A DNA stretch of 64,000 nucleotides from the NCBI RefSeq assembly GCF_001692325.1, contig NZ_LXKN01000005.1, positions 124,001-188,000 on the forward strand, written 5' to 3'. Made by a program: the position numbers and the translations under genes. The notes under the pieces are model-generated. The model made no database searches. It saw only the letters and a program-made list of their open reading frames with translations, and had not been told where the DNA came from. The DNA is from Rhizobium sp. AC27/96. GTDB lineage: Bacteria; Pseudomonadota; Alphaproteobacteria; Rhizobiales; Rhizobiaceae. This document shows positions 1-8,196 of the stretch, in pieces (within the stretch, counting starts at the first letter, position 1; each line of letters opens with the position of its first letter).

Positions 1-1179
1 CTGCATCTTCAGCGCTGCGGTAAAGGTTGCCGAAGGATAGAAGGTTGCGGGCCTGACATAGGTGATGCCCGCTGTGTAATCGAGCTGGCCGACGTCGGTG
101 GTTTCGCCAAGACGCGAGACGGCCCCTTCGATGCGCAGCGAATCCGCCCGTCCGGTCAGGTTGCGGTGTCCCCAATAGCCTTGCAGGCCGAAGCCGTCGA
201 TGGTGGAATATTGCGCCCCGACGCCGAAATAGCGCTGCTTGCCTTCCGACACCTCGATGGTGGTGGGAATGCTGCCATCCGGCGCCAGCTTGTCGGCCTC
301 GCGAATGGTAACACTGGAAAAGACACCGAGCTTTCTGAGACGGTCCGAGGCCTTCTTCAGATCGTCAGGCGAATAGGGCTTGCCTTCGTTGATGCGGGCA
401 TAGCGCTTGATGAAGTCCGGATCGACCGACTTCTGGCCGGTGACGCCGACATTGCCAAAGGGTGCGACGGGGCCGCTTTCTACCTTCAGCGAGACATCGA
501 CGGTATTGGTGGAGTGGTCGGCGACGACATCGCGCTTGTCGAGCGTGGCGAGCGGATGCCCTTCATTCTTGAAGTCGGCGACCATCTTGTCGCCCGCCTT
601 CAGGATGGTCAGCGAGCCGGCATCCCCGCCGCGTACCAGGCCGTAGCGCGAGGGATCCAGCCTGCCGGCATCGCCAAGCAGATTGATCTTGCCGAGCTTG
701 AAGACCGGGCCAGGGTTTACGCTGATGGTGACGGCAACGGGCTTGGAGCGACCAAAGGTCGGCGTTGGCGGCAAGGCATCGAGCGGGGTGCCATTGACGG
801 TGATGGTGACCACGCCGCCATAGCGGGCTTTTTCATAAAGTGAGGCAATCAGCCGATCGCGGTCGTCACGCGCTTTGACGACGACGCCGAGGTCGCCGGA
901 GACGGCTTTGTCCTTGTCGGCGACCAGCATCGAGGTGTCGTTCAGGGCTTCCTTCAGATCCTTGTCGAGATTGTCAGTCTTGAAATCGACCGTGTATTGG
1001 ACGGGATCGGAAACCTGATCCGTCGCCTCGTCCTTACCCCAGAGCTTTATGCCGAAGAGCTTGAAGGCGAAGGCATTGCTGGCGCAAACAGGCCCGAGCG
1101 CGAGCGCTGCCGCAACCGCTGCAACGGTTCCTGCCTGCCGATACGCAATACTCTTCCTCGGTTCAGTTCTTTTATGCAT
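1..1179 (-). CDS. tamA: TamA-like Omp85 outer-membrane assembly factor (5' part, runs off the left edge)
   Basis: I translated the minus strand from the ATG at 1179; the frame stays open for 393 codons to the window edge, so only the N-terminal part is present. Residues 1 to about 39 form a signal peptide (basic start MHKRTEPRKS, then an Ala/Leu-rich core). The next ~300 residues read as POTRA-type modules (for example VNPGPVFKLGKINLLGDAG and the PYSPDDLKKASDRLRKLGVF pattern). The last residues (RYFGVGAQYSTIDGFG, GYWGHRNL) begin an Omp85 beta-barrel. TamA-type proteins insert outer-membrane proteins together with TamB, which would lie further left; that partner is inferred, not seen. An in-frame stop just upstream of the ATG fixes the start. 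A different Omp85 paralogue is the main alternative. Confidence 0.85.
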   Translation of the reverse strand, partial: MHKRTEPRKSIAYRQAGTVAAVAAALALGPVCASNAFAFKLFGIKLWGKDEATDQVSDPVQYTVDFKTDNLDKDLKEALNDTSMLVADKDKAVSGDLGVVVKARDDRDRLIASLYEKARYGGVVTITVNGTPLDALPPTPTFGRSKPVAVTISVNPGPVFKLGKINLLGDAGRLDPSRYGLVRGGDAGSLTILKAGDKMVADFKNEGHPLATLDKRDVVADHSTNTVDVSLKVESGPVAPFGNVGVTGQKSVDPDFIKRYARINEGKPYSPDDLKKASDRLRKLGVFSSVTIREADKLAPDGSIPTTIEVSEGKQRYFGVGAQYSTIDGFGLQGYWGHRNLTGRADSLRIEGAVSRLGETTDVGQLDYTAGITYVRPATFYPSATFTAALKMQ

Positions 1180-1445
1180 ACGCCGCTTTACGGTTACATG
1201 AGAACTTACTCAGTTTGACGTTTCCCCGGGGTTAACGCGGGGCCACCATAGAGGCAAAAGTCTCTCAGGTGTACCAGTTTGGAGTCAAAAACCTGGAAAA
1301 GATGACCAAAATGGACAGGAACGCCGGGATTTCCGATGAAGTTGCTGCGCCTAGGGACGGACCTTCAAGCGACGCGCAAGGGTTGTCGTCCCCGTGCCAG
1401 CACATGATGTCGGCGTCTTGAGGGGGTATTTGCCCGCCTGGAATC

Positions 1446-1473
1446 AAAAAGTCCCGGGCTTGCGGCCCGGGAC
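1446..1473 (-). terminator. Intrinsic terminator of the glycine-zipper lipoprotein gene
   Basis: A perfect 9-bp stem (GTCCCGGGC at 1451-1459 with GCCCGGGAC at 1465-1473) closes a 5-nt loop. On the minus strand it is followed at once by TTTTT (1450-1446). It lies 24 bp beyond the stop codon of the gene ending at 1497. Confidence 0.85.
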
Positions 1474-1496
1474 TCGATATCTCGATCTGATAGCGA

Positions 1497-1784
1497 TCAG
1501 TAGCCGCCGTAACCGCCACGATAGCCGCCGCGCGGGCAATCGTCGATGTAGCGACGACCGTAGCGGTCGCGATAGTAGCATTGGCCAGGCTGTTCCTGGA
1601 CGCTGCCGATGACAGCGCCGGAAAGACCGCCGATAGCCGCGCCGACGGCGGCGCCGCGGACGTTGCCGGTGACTGCGCCGCCGATGATGGCGCCGCCTGC
1701 CGCGCCGATGCCGGCGCCCTGTTCAGTCGGCGTGCAGCTTGCGATGGACAAGCCGATCAATGCGAGCATGAGAACTTTTTTCAT
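1497..1784 (-). CDS. Small glycine-zipper lipoprotein
   Basis: This 95-residue protein starts with a lipoprotein signal peptide: MKKVLMLALIGLSIASC, with C17 in a lipobox. A glycine/alanine-rich segment at about residues 22-62 has the GxxxG/GxxxA spacing of the YMGG-like glycine-zipper family (GAAIGGLSGAVIGS). The tail is rich in Arg, Tyr and Gly (YRDRYGRRYIDD). Such proteins sit in the envelope, often at the outer membrane; the molecular role is not known. It is a single-gene unit with its own terminator. The 317 bases between it and tamA (1180-1496) contain only that terminator. Confidence 0.85.
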   Translation of the reverse strand: MKKVLMLALIGLSIASCTPTEQGAGIGAAGGAIIGGAVTGNVRGAAVGAAIGGLSGAVIGSVQEQPGQCYYRDRYGRRYIDDCPRGGYRGGYGGY

Positions 1785-2295
1785 TTACTCTCTCCAACGT
1801 TAGTTAAGCCGAACCCGGCAACGTCGTCCCAATTCTTCAGCTCCAACACGATGGGCTGTTTTTTCAGTCCTGCAACTACGAAAAAATATCGTGCAAAATG
1901 TGATTGTCCATTGGGGATAAACAGTTTTTTTGTTGCTGAACGAAGGCAGCCTCACATTCGGACAGTAAAACGATCGGCGCAGCGTAGAAAATCCGCCGCT
2001 TTTCCAAAGAAACTCCACGTTGGTGCTGATCTATCGTCGTGCCACGCTGCTGTTCGGGCGAGCATGCGATCTGCGAGATCGGCGCAGATATCCGCATGGT
2101 TTTATCGTCGTGATAGCTCAAAGACTTTCGCCCTTTTCGGGCATGGTTTCGATTGTCAATTTGATGCGATTGGTTATTCTTGTCTGGAACTGTTCAAAAT
2201 TAGGGGCCATTTGCCGCAGAGGAGCCCGAAAGCAGTTGGGAGGGGTTGACGTGTGAACCGCCATTCTTGAAAACGGTTGCACGCTACTGGAGCAG
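1785..2295. other. Intergenic region upstream of hemA, no supported gene
   Basis: This 511-bp stretch separates the divergent glycine-zipper gene and hemA and must hold both promoters. Open frames here (for example minus 1876-2121) have no family features and uneven composition. I looked for an Fnr/FixK site (TTGAT-N4-ATCAA) ahead of hemA and found none. Confidence 0.6.
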
Positions 2296-3510
2296 ATGAT
2301 GGATTTCGAAGCATTTTTTAAGGGCGAGCTGGACGGCCTGCATGATGAAGGTCGTTACCGCGTGTTCGCCGATCTGGAACGCCGCCGGGGCAATTTTCCG
2401 CGCGCGACGCGTTATACGCCCAACGGCCCGCAGGAAGTCACGGTCTGGTGTTCCAACGACTATCTCGGCATGGGCCAGCATCCAAAAGTGATCGAGGCGA
2501 TGAAGCAAGCCATAGATCACTGTGGCGCGGGTGCGGGAGGCACCCGGAATATTTCTGGTACCAACCACTATCATGTTCTGCTCGAGCAGGAACTCGCCGA
2601 TCTGCACGGCAAGGAATCCGCGCTGATCTTCACCTCCGGCTACATCTCCAACTGGGCGACGCTCGGCACGCTCGGCGCGCGCATCCCCGGCCTCATCATC
2701 TTCTCGGATGCGCTCAACCATGCATCGATGATCGAAGGCATTCGCTATGCGAAGTGCGACAAGGTCATCTGGAAGCATAACGACCTGCACGATCTCGAAG
2801 CCAAGCTGAAGGCCGCCGATCCGAAGGCGCCGAAGCTGATAGCTTTCGAATCCGTTTATTCCATGGATGGCGATATCGCTCCCATCAAGGAAATCTGCGA
2901 TCTCGCCGACAAGTATGGCGCGATGACCTATCTCGACGAAGTGCATGCCGTCGGCATGTACGGCCCGCGCGGCGGCGGCATCGCTGAGCGCGAAGGGTTG
3001 ATGGATCGTCTGACAGTCATCGAAGGCACGCTTGGCAAGGCATTCGGCGTCATGGGCGGCTATATCGCGGCTTCGACGGCGCTTTGCGATTTCATCCGCT
3101 CGTTCGCATCCGGCTTCATCTTCACGACGTCGCTGCCGCCGGCACTTGCCGCCGGCGCGGTCGCCTCGATCCAGCATCTGAAGGTCAGCCAGTTCGAACG
3201 CGCCCGCCATCAGGACCGTGTTCGCCGACTGCGCGCCCAGCTCGATGCTGCTGGCATTCCGCATATGCCGAACCCGAGCCATGTCGTGCCTGTCATGGTT
3301 GGCGATGCCGCCAAGTGCAAGTGGATTTCCGACCTGCTGCTCGATGCCGGCGTCTATGTCCAGCCGATCAATTATCCGACTGTGCCGAAGAAGACCGAGC
3401 GCCTGCGCATCACGCCGACGCCGCTGCATTCGGATGGCGATATCGAGCATCTGGTTGGCGCGCTGCATGCGCTCTGGTCGCGCTGTGCGCTGGCCCGCGC
3501 TGTCGCTTAA
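2296..3510 (+). CDS. hemA: 5-aminolevulinate synthase
   Basis: HemA condenses glycine with succinyl-CoA to 5-aminolevulinate, the first step of haem and cobalamin synthesis by the C4 route of Alphaproteobacteria. The 404-residue protein is full length for the family. It shows the N-terminal [10 protein letters not shown], the [14 protein letters not shown] glycine motif at about 77-90, the PLP-contacting LDEVHAVG (D214) and the PLP Schiff-base lysine K248 in TLGKAFG. The start is ATG 2296 or the adjacent ATG 2299. It stands alone, followed by a strong terminator. It supplies precursor for the cobalamin enzymes encoded later in the window (cobS, cobT, adenosyltransferase). Confidence 0.98.
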   Translation: MMDFEAFFKGELDGLHDEGRYRVFADLERRRGNFPRATRYTPNGPQEVTVWCSNDYLGMGQHPKVIEAMKQAIDHCGAGAGGTRNISGTNHYHVLLEQELADLHGKESALIFTSGYISNWATLGTLGARIPGLIIFSDALNHASMIEGIRYAKCDKVIWKHNDLHDLEAKLKAADPKAPKLIAFESVYSMDGDIAPIKEICDLADKYGAMTYLDEVHAVGMYGPRGGGIAEREGLMDRLTVIEGTLGKAFGVMGGYIAASTALCDFIRSFASGFIFTTSLPPALAAGAVASIQHLKVSQFERARHQDRVRRLRAQLDAAGIPHMPNPSHVVPVMVGDAAKCKWISDLLLDAGVYVQPINYPTVPKKTERLRITPTPLHSDGDIEHLVGALHALWSRCALARAVA

Positions 3511-3529
3511 AACTGCTGTTTGCATCCAG

Positions 3530-3568
3530 TATCGCGGAAATGCATGGGCATTTCCGCGATATTGTTTT
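3530..3568 (+). terminator. hemA intrinsic terminator
   Basis: A perfect 14-bp inverted repeat (TATCGCGGAAATGC at 3530-3543 and GCATTTCCGCGATA at 3548-3561) with a 4-nt loop is followed by TTGTTTT on the plus strand. It lies 19 bp after the hemA stop and just before the convergent LysE gene. Confidence 0.85.
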
Positions 3569-3577
3569 CAAGTTAGG

Positions 3578-4210
3578 TTAGTTGCGGCTTGCCAAGGCCA
3601 GGCGGCATGCCAGGCCGGCAAAGACCGTCGCCAGAAGATATTGCGGCAATTTCGGCACGCGCTTGATCGCCGACAGACGTCCTCGGATATGGCTGCCGAG
3701 CAGGATGACGGAGCCGTTCACGAGGAAGCCGATCCCATTCAAAATGCTGGCCAGCAGCGCCATCTGCAGGATTAACGAGCCGCCATGCGGGTCGACGAAT
3801 TGCGGGAACAGTGCCAATACGAAGAGTGCCATCTTCGGGTTGAGTAGATTGGTCGCCAGCCCCTCGGTGAATATGCGTTTTCCAGAGAGGCGCTTGAGGG
3901 CCGCGGACGGCGCGAAAGCCGAGCCTTGCGAACGGATGGTCTTGAAAGCGAGATAGAGCAGATAGGCGCAGCCTGCCCAGCGTACGATCTCATAGGCAAC
4001 AGGCACGGTGAGAAACAGCCTGGAGAGGCCGAGTGCGGCGGCCATGGCGTGGCAATAGGTTCCGAGCGCAATGCCCGCATAGGTGAGGAAGCCGGCCGAG
4101 CGGCCCTGGCTGATGCTGCGCGAGGCAATGAGCAGCATATCGGGACCGGGTGTGGCGGTGAGCACCAACGACGCGGCGGCGAATAGAATGAGGGTGGAAA
4201 AGTCCGGCAT
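3578..4210 (-). CDS. LysE/RhtB family amino-acid exporter
   Basis: This 210-residue polytopic protein has the family hallmarks: the N-terminal helix with TATPGPDMLLIASRS (about residues 18-32) and NLLNPKMALFVLALFPQF in the middle. Five to six hydrophobic segments are visible. Relatives export amino acids or homoserine-lactone-like compounds across the inner membrane; the substrate cannot be read from sequence. It converges on hemA. Confidence 0.92.
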   Translation of the reverse strand: MPDFSTLILFAAASLVLTATPGPDMLLIASRSISQGRSAGFLTYAGIALGTYCHAMAAALGLSRLFLTVPVAYEIVRWAGCAYLLYLAFKTIRSQGSAFAPSAALKRLSGKRIFTEGLATNLLNPKMALFVLALFPQFVDPHGGSLILQMALLASILNGIGFLVNGSVILLGSHIRGRLSAIKRVPKLPQYLLATVFAGLACRLALASRN

Positions 4211-4354
4211 CCTTGATTCCTTTGAAAGTGAGGCCGGAATTCCTCTCTAGCGATCGATATCGGGAATGGCAACAGCAGAAATCAATCGGTAAGATTCTCC
4301 TTACCTATTGGTCTCAGGAGCCGACGGCAATCCTGCTGAAGGCATGCCGTACAA

Positions 4355-5269
4355 TCAGGATGCTTGCCAAGCCTGCAACTGCGCCAAAGTGGCGGTGGCT
4401 CCCCCACAGACAATCATCAACACCCGCTCAAAGCGCGCCAGCCGATCGGTATAGGTGTAGGCGACGGCCAGTGCGGCGCCGCAGGCAGGCTCCACGAGAG
4501 TGCGGTGATTGTCGAGGAAGCGCATGCATGCGTTGACGGCCGCGCGGTCATCGACGACGACGCAGTCGACTGGTCTGTTCCGGGTAATCTCAAAAGCGCG
4601 CTGGCAGACCTTTCGGGCGCCGAGCGATGTTGCGATGCTGGTGATGGCGGGCAGCTCCGCCAGCTTGCCCGATGTCACCGAAGCTGCCAGCGAGGCGGCA
4701 CCTTCCGTTTCGGCGGCGATAATGGGGATATGTTCAAGACCATTGCGGTCAAGTCCTTCCGACACACCGGCGAGCAGCCCGCCGCCGCCGACCGAAAGAA
4801 CGACCGCATCGAACCGGACACCGGCGCTGACGACTTCATCGATCATCGTCGCGTGGCCCGTCCAGAGCAGTGGATCATCGAAGGGGTGGATGAAGGCGGT
4901 ATCGGCATCCATCGCCTGGAGCGCGCGTTCGTTTGCCTCCTGCCAGGATGCGCCATGTACGAAGACCTCGGCGCCTTCCTGGCGGATCAGCGCCTTCGCC
5001 CGCTCCGTCGTCGTCTCGGGAACGAAGACCGACACCGGGATGGAAAGCCGACGCCCGGCATAGGCGACGGCGATGCCGGCATTGCCGCCGGAAGAGGATA
5101 CGAAGCGCCGTTTCCCGTTAGCGGCATGATGTTCGCAGGCAGCACCGACACCCCTGATCTTGAAGGAGCCGGGCGGCTGTAGCGCATCCATCTTCAACCA
5201 GATGGAGCGTTCCGAGGCATGGCTGAGCGGCTGGGACTCGATGAGCGGAGTTTCAAGGTGAAGTGGCAT
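4355..5269 (-). CDS. PLP-dependent serine/threonine dehydratase-like enzyme
   Basis: This fold-type II PLP enzyme probably deaminates L-serine or L-threonine to the 2-oxo acid. The Schiff-base lysine lies in PPGSFKIRG (K37 from this start), the phosphate/carboxylate loop in SSSGGNAG about 20 residues later, and the PLP-phosphate glycine loop in SVGGGGLLAG. At about 304 residues it matches the short serine-dehydratase-like group without a C-terminal ACT domain. I prefer ATG 5269 (MPLHLETP), because that is where relatives begin; the frame also offers TTG at 5284. It follows dxr on the same strand by 37 bp, so cotranscription is likely although the pathways are unrelated. Confidence 0.88.
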   Translation of the reverse strand: MPLHLETPLIESQPLSHASERSIWLKMDALQPPGSFKIRGVGAACEHHAANGKRRFVSSSGGNAGIAVAYAGRRLSIPVSVFVPETTTERAKALIRQEGAEVFVHGASWQEANERALQAMDADTAFIHPFDDPLLWTGHATMIDEVVSAGVRFDAVVLSVGGGGLLAGVSEGLDRNGLEHIPIIAAETEGAASLAASVTSGKLAELPAITSIATSLGARKVCQRAFEITRNRPVDCVVVDDRAAVNACMRFLDNHRTLVEPACGAALAVAYTYTDRLARFERVLMIVCGGATATLAQLQAWQAS

Positions 5270-5306
5270 GGAGTATCTGTCCAAAAGGCGCTGCTGGCGA
5301 GGCGGG

Positions 5307-6500
5307 TTAGGCTGCTTTTTCCCGCTGGGCGATCAGCGCGGCTGCCCGGCCGCGCGCTTCCCCGTCGGCGGCAAAGACGGCGTCCATGGTTTCGGCGCTG
5401 CCGGTCGCGATCATCTCGTCCATGACGGCTTCGGCGATATCGGCCATTCCCAGGAAGCCGATGCGGCCATCCACGAAGGCATGGAAGGCTATTTCTTCGG
5501 CGGCGTTCATGATGGCGCCCTGCAGGCCGCCACGCTCGAGCGCGGTGCGGGCAAGCCGCAGTGCGGGGAAGCGAACCTCGTCGGGCGCCTCGAAATCGAG
5601 CCGCGCCAGCTTGGCGAAATCCAGCCGGTCGACGCTGAGCTTGGTGCGGGCGGGGTAGGTCAGCGCATAGCCGATGGCGGTGCGCATGTCGGGACAGCCG
5701 AGCTGCGCCAGCACCGAGCCGTCGCTATAGCCGACCATGGAATGGATGACGGATTGCGGATGAACCACCACTTCAATCTGATCGGGGCGGACATTGAACA
5801 GGTGTCTGGCCTCGATCATCTCCAGCGCCTTGTTGAACATCGAGGCGCTGCCGACGGAAATCTTGAAGCCCATCGACCAATTGGGATGGGCACGCGCGAT
5901 CGCCGGCGTGACATTGGCCATCTGCTCGCGCGTCCAGGTGCGGAAGGGGCCGCCCGACGCAGTGATGATAATGCGCTCCACCGCGTGCTGCTGATCATCC
6001 TCCAGTGCCTGGAAAATGGCGCTGTGCTCGCTATCGACCGGGATCAGCCGTCCGCCGCCTTCTGAAACGGCGCGCACGAAAAGATCGCCGGCGGAAACGA
6101 GGCATTCCTTGTTGGCAAGCGCAATATCGGCGCCACGGCGGGCGGCTGCAAGCGTCGGTGCAAGGCCGGCCGTGCCGATGATGGCGGCCATCACCCAATC
6201 CGATGGCATGGAGGCGGCTTCGATCAGGGCGTTCTTGCCAGCGCCGACTGCAATACCGGTGCCGGCCAGCGCGTCCTTCAGTGCCTGATAACGCTCCTCA
6301 TTGGCGGTGACGGCGAAGGCGGCGCCGCAGGCCTTTGCCTGCTCCGCCAAAAGCTCGATATTGTCGTGGCCTGTAATGGCGGCGATGTCGAAGGCTTCAC
6401 GCCCGCCCAGCTGGGCGATGACGTCAAGCGTATTCTGGCCGATGGAGCCGGTCGAACCCAATATCGTCAGGCGGCGTCGCGCCTTGCTACCGGTGGTCAT
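5307..6500 (-). CDS. dxr: 1-deoxy-D-xylulose 5-phosphate reductoisomerase
   Basis: DXR (IspC) turns DXP into 2-C-methyl-D-erythritol 4-phosphate with NADPH, the committed step of the MEP isoprenoid pathway. The 397-residue protein has the NADPH-binding GSTGSIG (15-21), the metal-binding VDSEHSAIFQ (D156, E158) and the substrate loop FNKALEMIEA, where E227 matches the third metal ligand. The usual KISVDSAT block here reads KISVGSAS, so the Asp next to the phosphate-binding Ser is Gly (position 217). It is upstream of the dehydratase-like gene. Confidence 0.97.
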   Translation of the reverse strand: MTTGSKARRRLTILGSTGSIGQNTLDVIAQLGGREAFDIAAITGHDNIELLAEQAKACGAAFAVTANEERYQALKDALAGTGIAVGAGKNALIEAASMPSDWVMAAIIGTAGLAPTLAAARRGADIALANKECLVSAGDLFVRAVSEGGGRLIPVDSEHSAIFQALEDDQQHAVERIIITASGGPFRTWTREQMANVTPAIARAHPNWSMGFKISVGSASMFNKALEMIEARHLFNVRPDQIEVVVHPQSVIHSMVGYSDGSVLAQLGCPDMRTAIGYALTYPARTKLSVDRLDFAKLARLDFEAPDEVRFPALRLARTALERGGLQGAIMNAAEEIAFHAFVDGRIGFLGMADIAEAVMDEMIATGSAETMDAVFAADGEARGRAAALIAQREKAA

Positions 6501-6699
6501 TCAGGTATCCGCATGTTGCTGAAAGTCTCCAAGGCTCTACAGGGGATCGCAGGAAGCGGCAAGTGTGCCGGCTTACAACCCCCTGCGACTGGGATGCGCG
6601 TTTAAGGCGAAATCACTGATTTAATGATATTTTTCGATCATTATTGAACCAATTGCCAAGTGCTGCGTTTTTCGTCCACTCGAATGCGGAGGGCGATGA

Positions 6700-6966
6700 A
6701 TGGTTTTCAAAGCGGCGACATTTCACGGCATGGAGCTTTATCTGGAAAGCGAGCATTCCAGGCGTTCGGAACTGGAGTCCACAGTTGCCAATGCGCTTGC
6801 CGTTGCCGGTGGGATCGACGCCTCCGAGGTGACGGTGACGGCCGCCGGCCAGGAGATCCGCCTCGATGGCACCGTCGCCACTCAGCAGGAAGTGATGCGG
6901 GCAACCGCGGTCGCCGAGTCGATCCGCGGCGTGAGGCTGGTGAGGAACAGGATTGCGGTGGGGTGA
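6700..6966 (+). CDS. BON-domain small protein
   Basis: This 88-residue protein has no signal peptide. It contains one BON-type module: an N-terminal helix (ESTVANALAV), the VTVTAAGQEIRLDGTV strand pair and a helix ending in IRGVRLVRNRIAV. BON domains are linked to membrane or phospholipid association and osmotic protection; that role is inferred. A CGGAGGG ribosome-binding site at 6687-6693 supports ATG 6700. Confidence 0.8.
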   Translation: MVFKAATFHGMELYLESEHSRRSELESTVANALAVAGGIDASEVTVTAAGQEIRLDGTVATQQEVMRATAVAESIRGVRLVRNRIAVG

Positions 6967-7038
6967 GCGCGAGCTTCAGTTTTCGTTCATTCTCCGCCCG
7001 GTAGGGATCTAGTCTGGATTGCATTTCGAGGGAGACGC

Positions 7039-7500
7039 ATGAAAAAGCTCATGATGGCCGCCGCGCTCGCAGGGACCCTTTTGGCCGCGACAAACGCATC
7101 CGCAGAAAATCATCCCGCCACATTCCGCGAAATCGCCTCCGATCCGGCTGCTACCGCCGCCTTCAAGGCGATGGCCAAAGGCCACACGTTGCCGGACTGG
7201 ATCAACGGCAAGACCGTCGAATCCCCCGGCAACGAGGTGACGTTTGGCGGAGACAAGGTCTATGTCATGAGCGCCTGCAAGCAGCATGACTGCGGCTCTG
7301 AACGGATCGCCGTGATGTACGATCCCGCCAAGAAGATCATGTACGGTCTGCTGCTCTCAGCCGACCAGAAGACCGTGACCGAGAAGCTGACATGGCTGAA
7401 CATCGGGCCGGGTAATGAGGCGATCGATGGCAGGACCATACTCTACGCGGCGCTGACGGGCAGTTTGGAGAATCATCCGGGGGCGTTTGATTACAAGTAA
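7039..7500 (+). CDS. Ivy-type periplasmic lysozyme inhibitor
   Basis: A signal peptide (residues 1 to ~22, MKKLMMAAALAG...ASA) precedes a domain with the inhibitory loop CKQHDC (C80-C85), the signature of the Ivy family (CKPHDC in E. coli), and a following GSERIAVMYDP strand. Ivy proteins block C-type lysozyme and may also control the cell's own lytic transglycosylases. The length (153 residues) fits the family. A GAGGGAGAC ribosome-binding site precedes the ATG. A host-association role is inference. Confidence 0.85.
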   Translation: MKKLMMAAALAGTLLAATNASAENHPATFREIASDPAATAAFKAMAKGHTLPDWINGKTVESPGNEVTFGGDKVYVMSACKQHDCGSERIAVMYDPAKKIMYGLLLSADQKTVTEKLTWLNIGPGNEAIDGRTILYAALTGSLENHPGAFDYK

Positions 7501-7673
7501 GCGGTAATGGGCAATGCCTCTCGGAGAGCCGATCCTTAGCTGCCGTCTGCCGGAATTGGGAGCATGCGGCCTTTTTGAAGATGCCCACCATTCCATAATC
7601 TAATTGCTCTCCAGCGACGGAATATCCTTTCCGTGCCGTTTAAGCTCCATCGGGGCGGGCTTGAGAGGTAATT

Positions 7674-7850
7674 ATGCTACGATTTGTGTTGAAGCTGGGT
7701 TCGGCGTTTATCCTCGCCACAATGCTGGCAGGCTGTGTTGTAACCGGCCCCTATTACTATCACCCTTACTACTACCACCCGTATTATTATCATCCCTATT
7801 ATCATTATTATGACGGCGGATTTTATCACCGGTGCTGGCACTGCTGGTAA
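7674..7850 (+). CDS. Tyr/His-repeat small lipoprotein
   Basis: This 58-codon ORF begins after a good ribosome-binding site (GAGAGG at 7663-7668). The first 21 residues form a lipoprotein signal (MLRFVLKLGS..., lipobox LAGC with C21). The mature part is mostly the repeat YYYHP three times, followed by PYYHYYDGGFYH and a C-terminal RCWHCW. It is very short, secreted and lipid-anchored, with clustered His, Tyr and Cys. I recognise no family. Metal binding is a guess from composition. Confidence 0.7.
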   Translation: MLRFVLKLGSAFILATMLAGCVVTGPYYYHPYYYHPYYYHPYYHYYDGGFYHRCWHCW

Positions 7851-7865
7851 TTTCTTTTGTGTGTC

Positions 7866-7889
7866 GGAGTTCGCCTAACGGCGAACTCC
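7866..7889 (+). terminator. Strong stem-loop after the small lipoprotein gene
   Basis: A perfect 10-bp stem (GGAGTTCGCC / GGCGAACTCC) closes a TAAC tetraloop 15 bp after the stop at 7850. There is no U-tract, so it may stabilise the mRNA 3' end or terminate weakly. Confidence 0.45.
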
Positions 7890-8000
7890 CGGTCATATAT
7901 CGTCAGCGTGCGAATGCATCGGGGACAGGCGTGCAGGAACGCCGCCGAACCCTTATAGATCTGATGGATATACTAACAGATTGTTTTAATTGGGGAATAT

Positions 8001-8077
8001 TGGTGATCTCGACGCGATTCGAACGCGTGACCCCCAGATTAGGAATCTGGTGCTCTATCCTGCTGAGCTACGAGACC
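8001..8077 (-). tRNA. tRNA-Arg (anticodon CCT)
   Basis: The minus strand folds into a full cloverleaf. The acceptor arm GGTCTCG (8077-8071) pairs with CGAGATC, the anticodon stem CCAGA/TCTGG encloses TTCCTAA with anticodon CCT, the T-arm carries GTTCGAATC, and a genomic CCA is at 8003-8001. It decodes AGG. Confidence 0.97.
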
Positions 8078-8196
8078 ACTCGGGATGATCCATACAAAAG
8101 CAAAGGCAGGAAGCCAAGCCCTTTTACGTCCCGGGGACAATTCGCTTTTGTGGTGCCGTGCGCCGCATGAGGCGCACGGATCGTGGCGATGGTGTC

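Noticed and set aside
1265..1519. 84-codon minus ORF
   Set aside because: It runs across the terminator of the glycine-zipper gene and has no signal or domain.
1785..2295. Possible Fnr/FixK box ahead of hemA
   Set aside because: The nearest match (TTGATGCGATTGG) lacks the second half-site.
2284..3525. 413-codon minus ORF over hemA
   Set aside because: Mirror frame of hemA produced by high GC.
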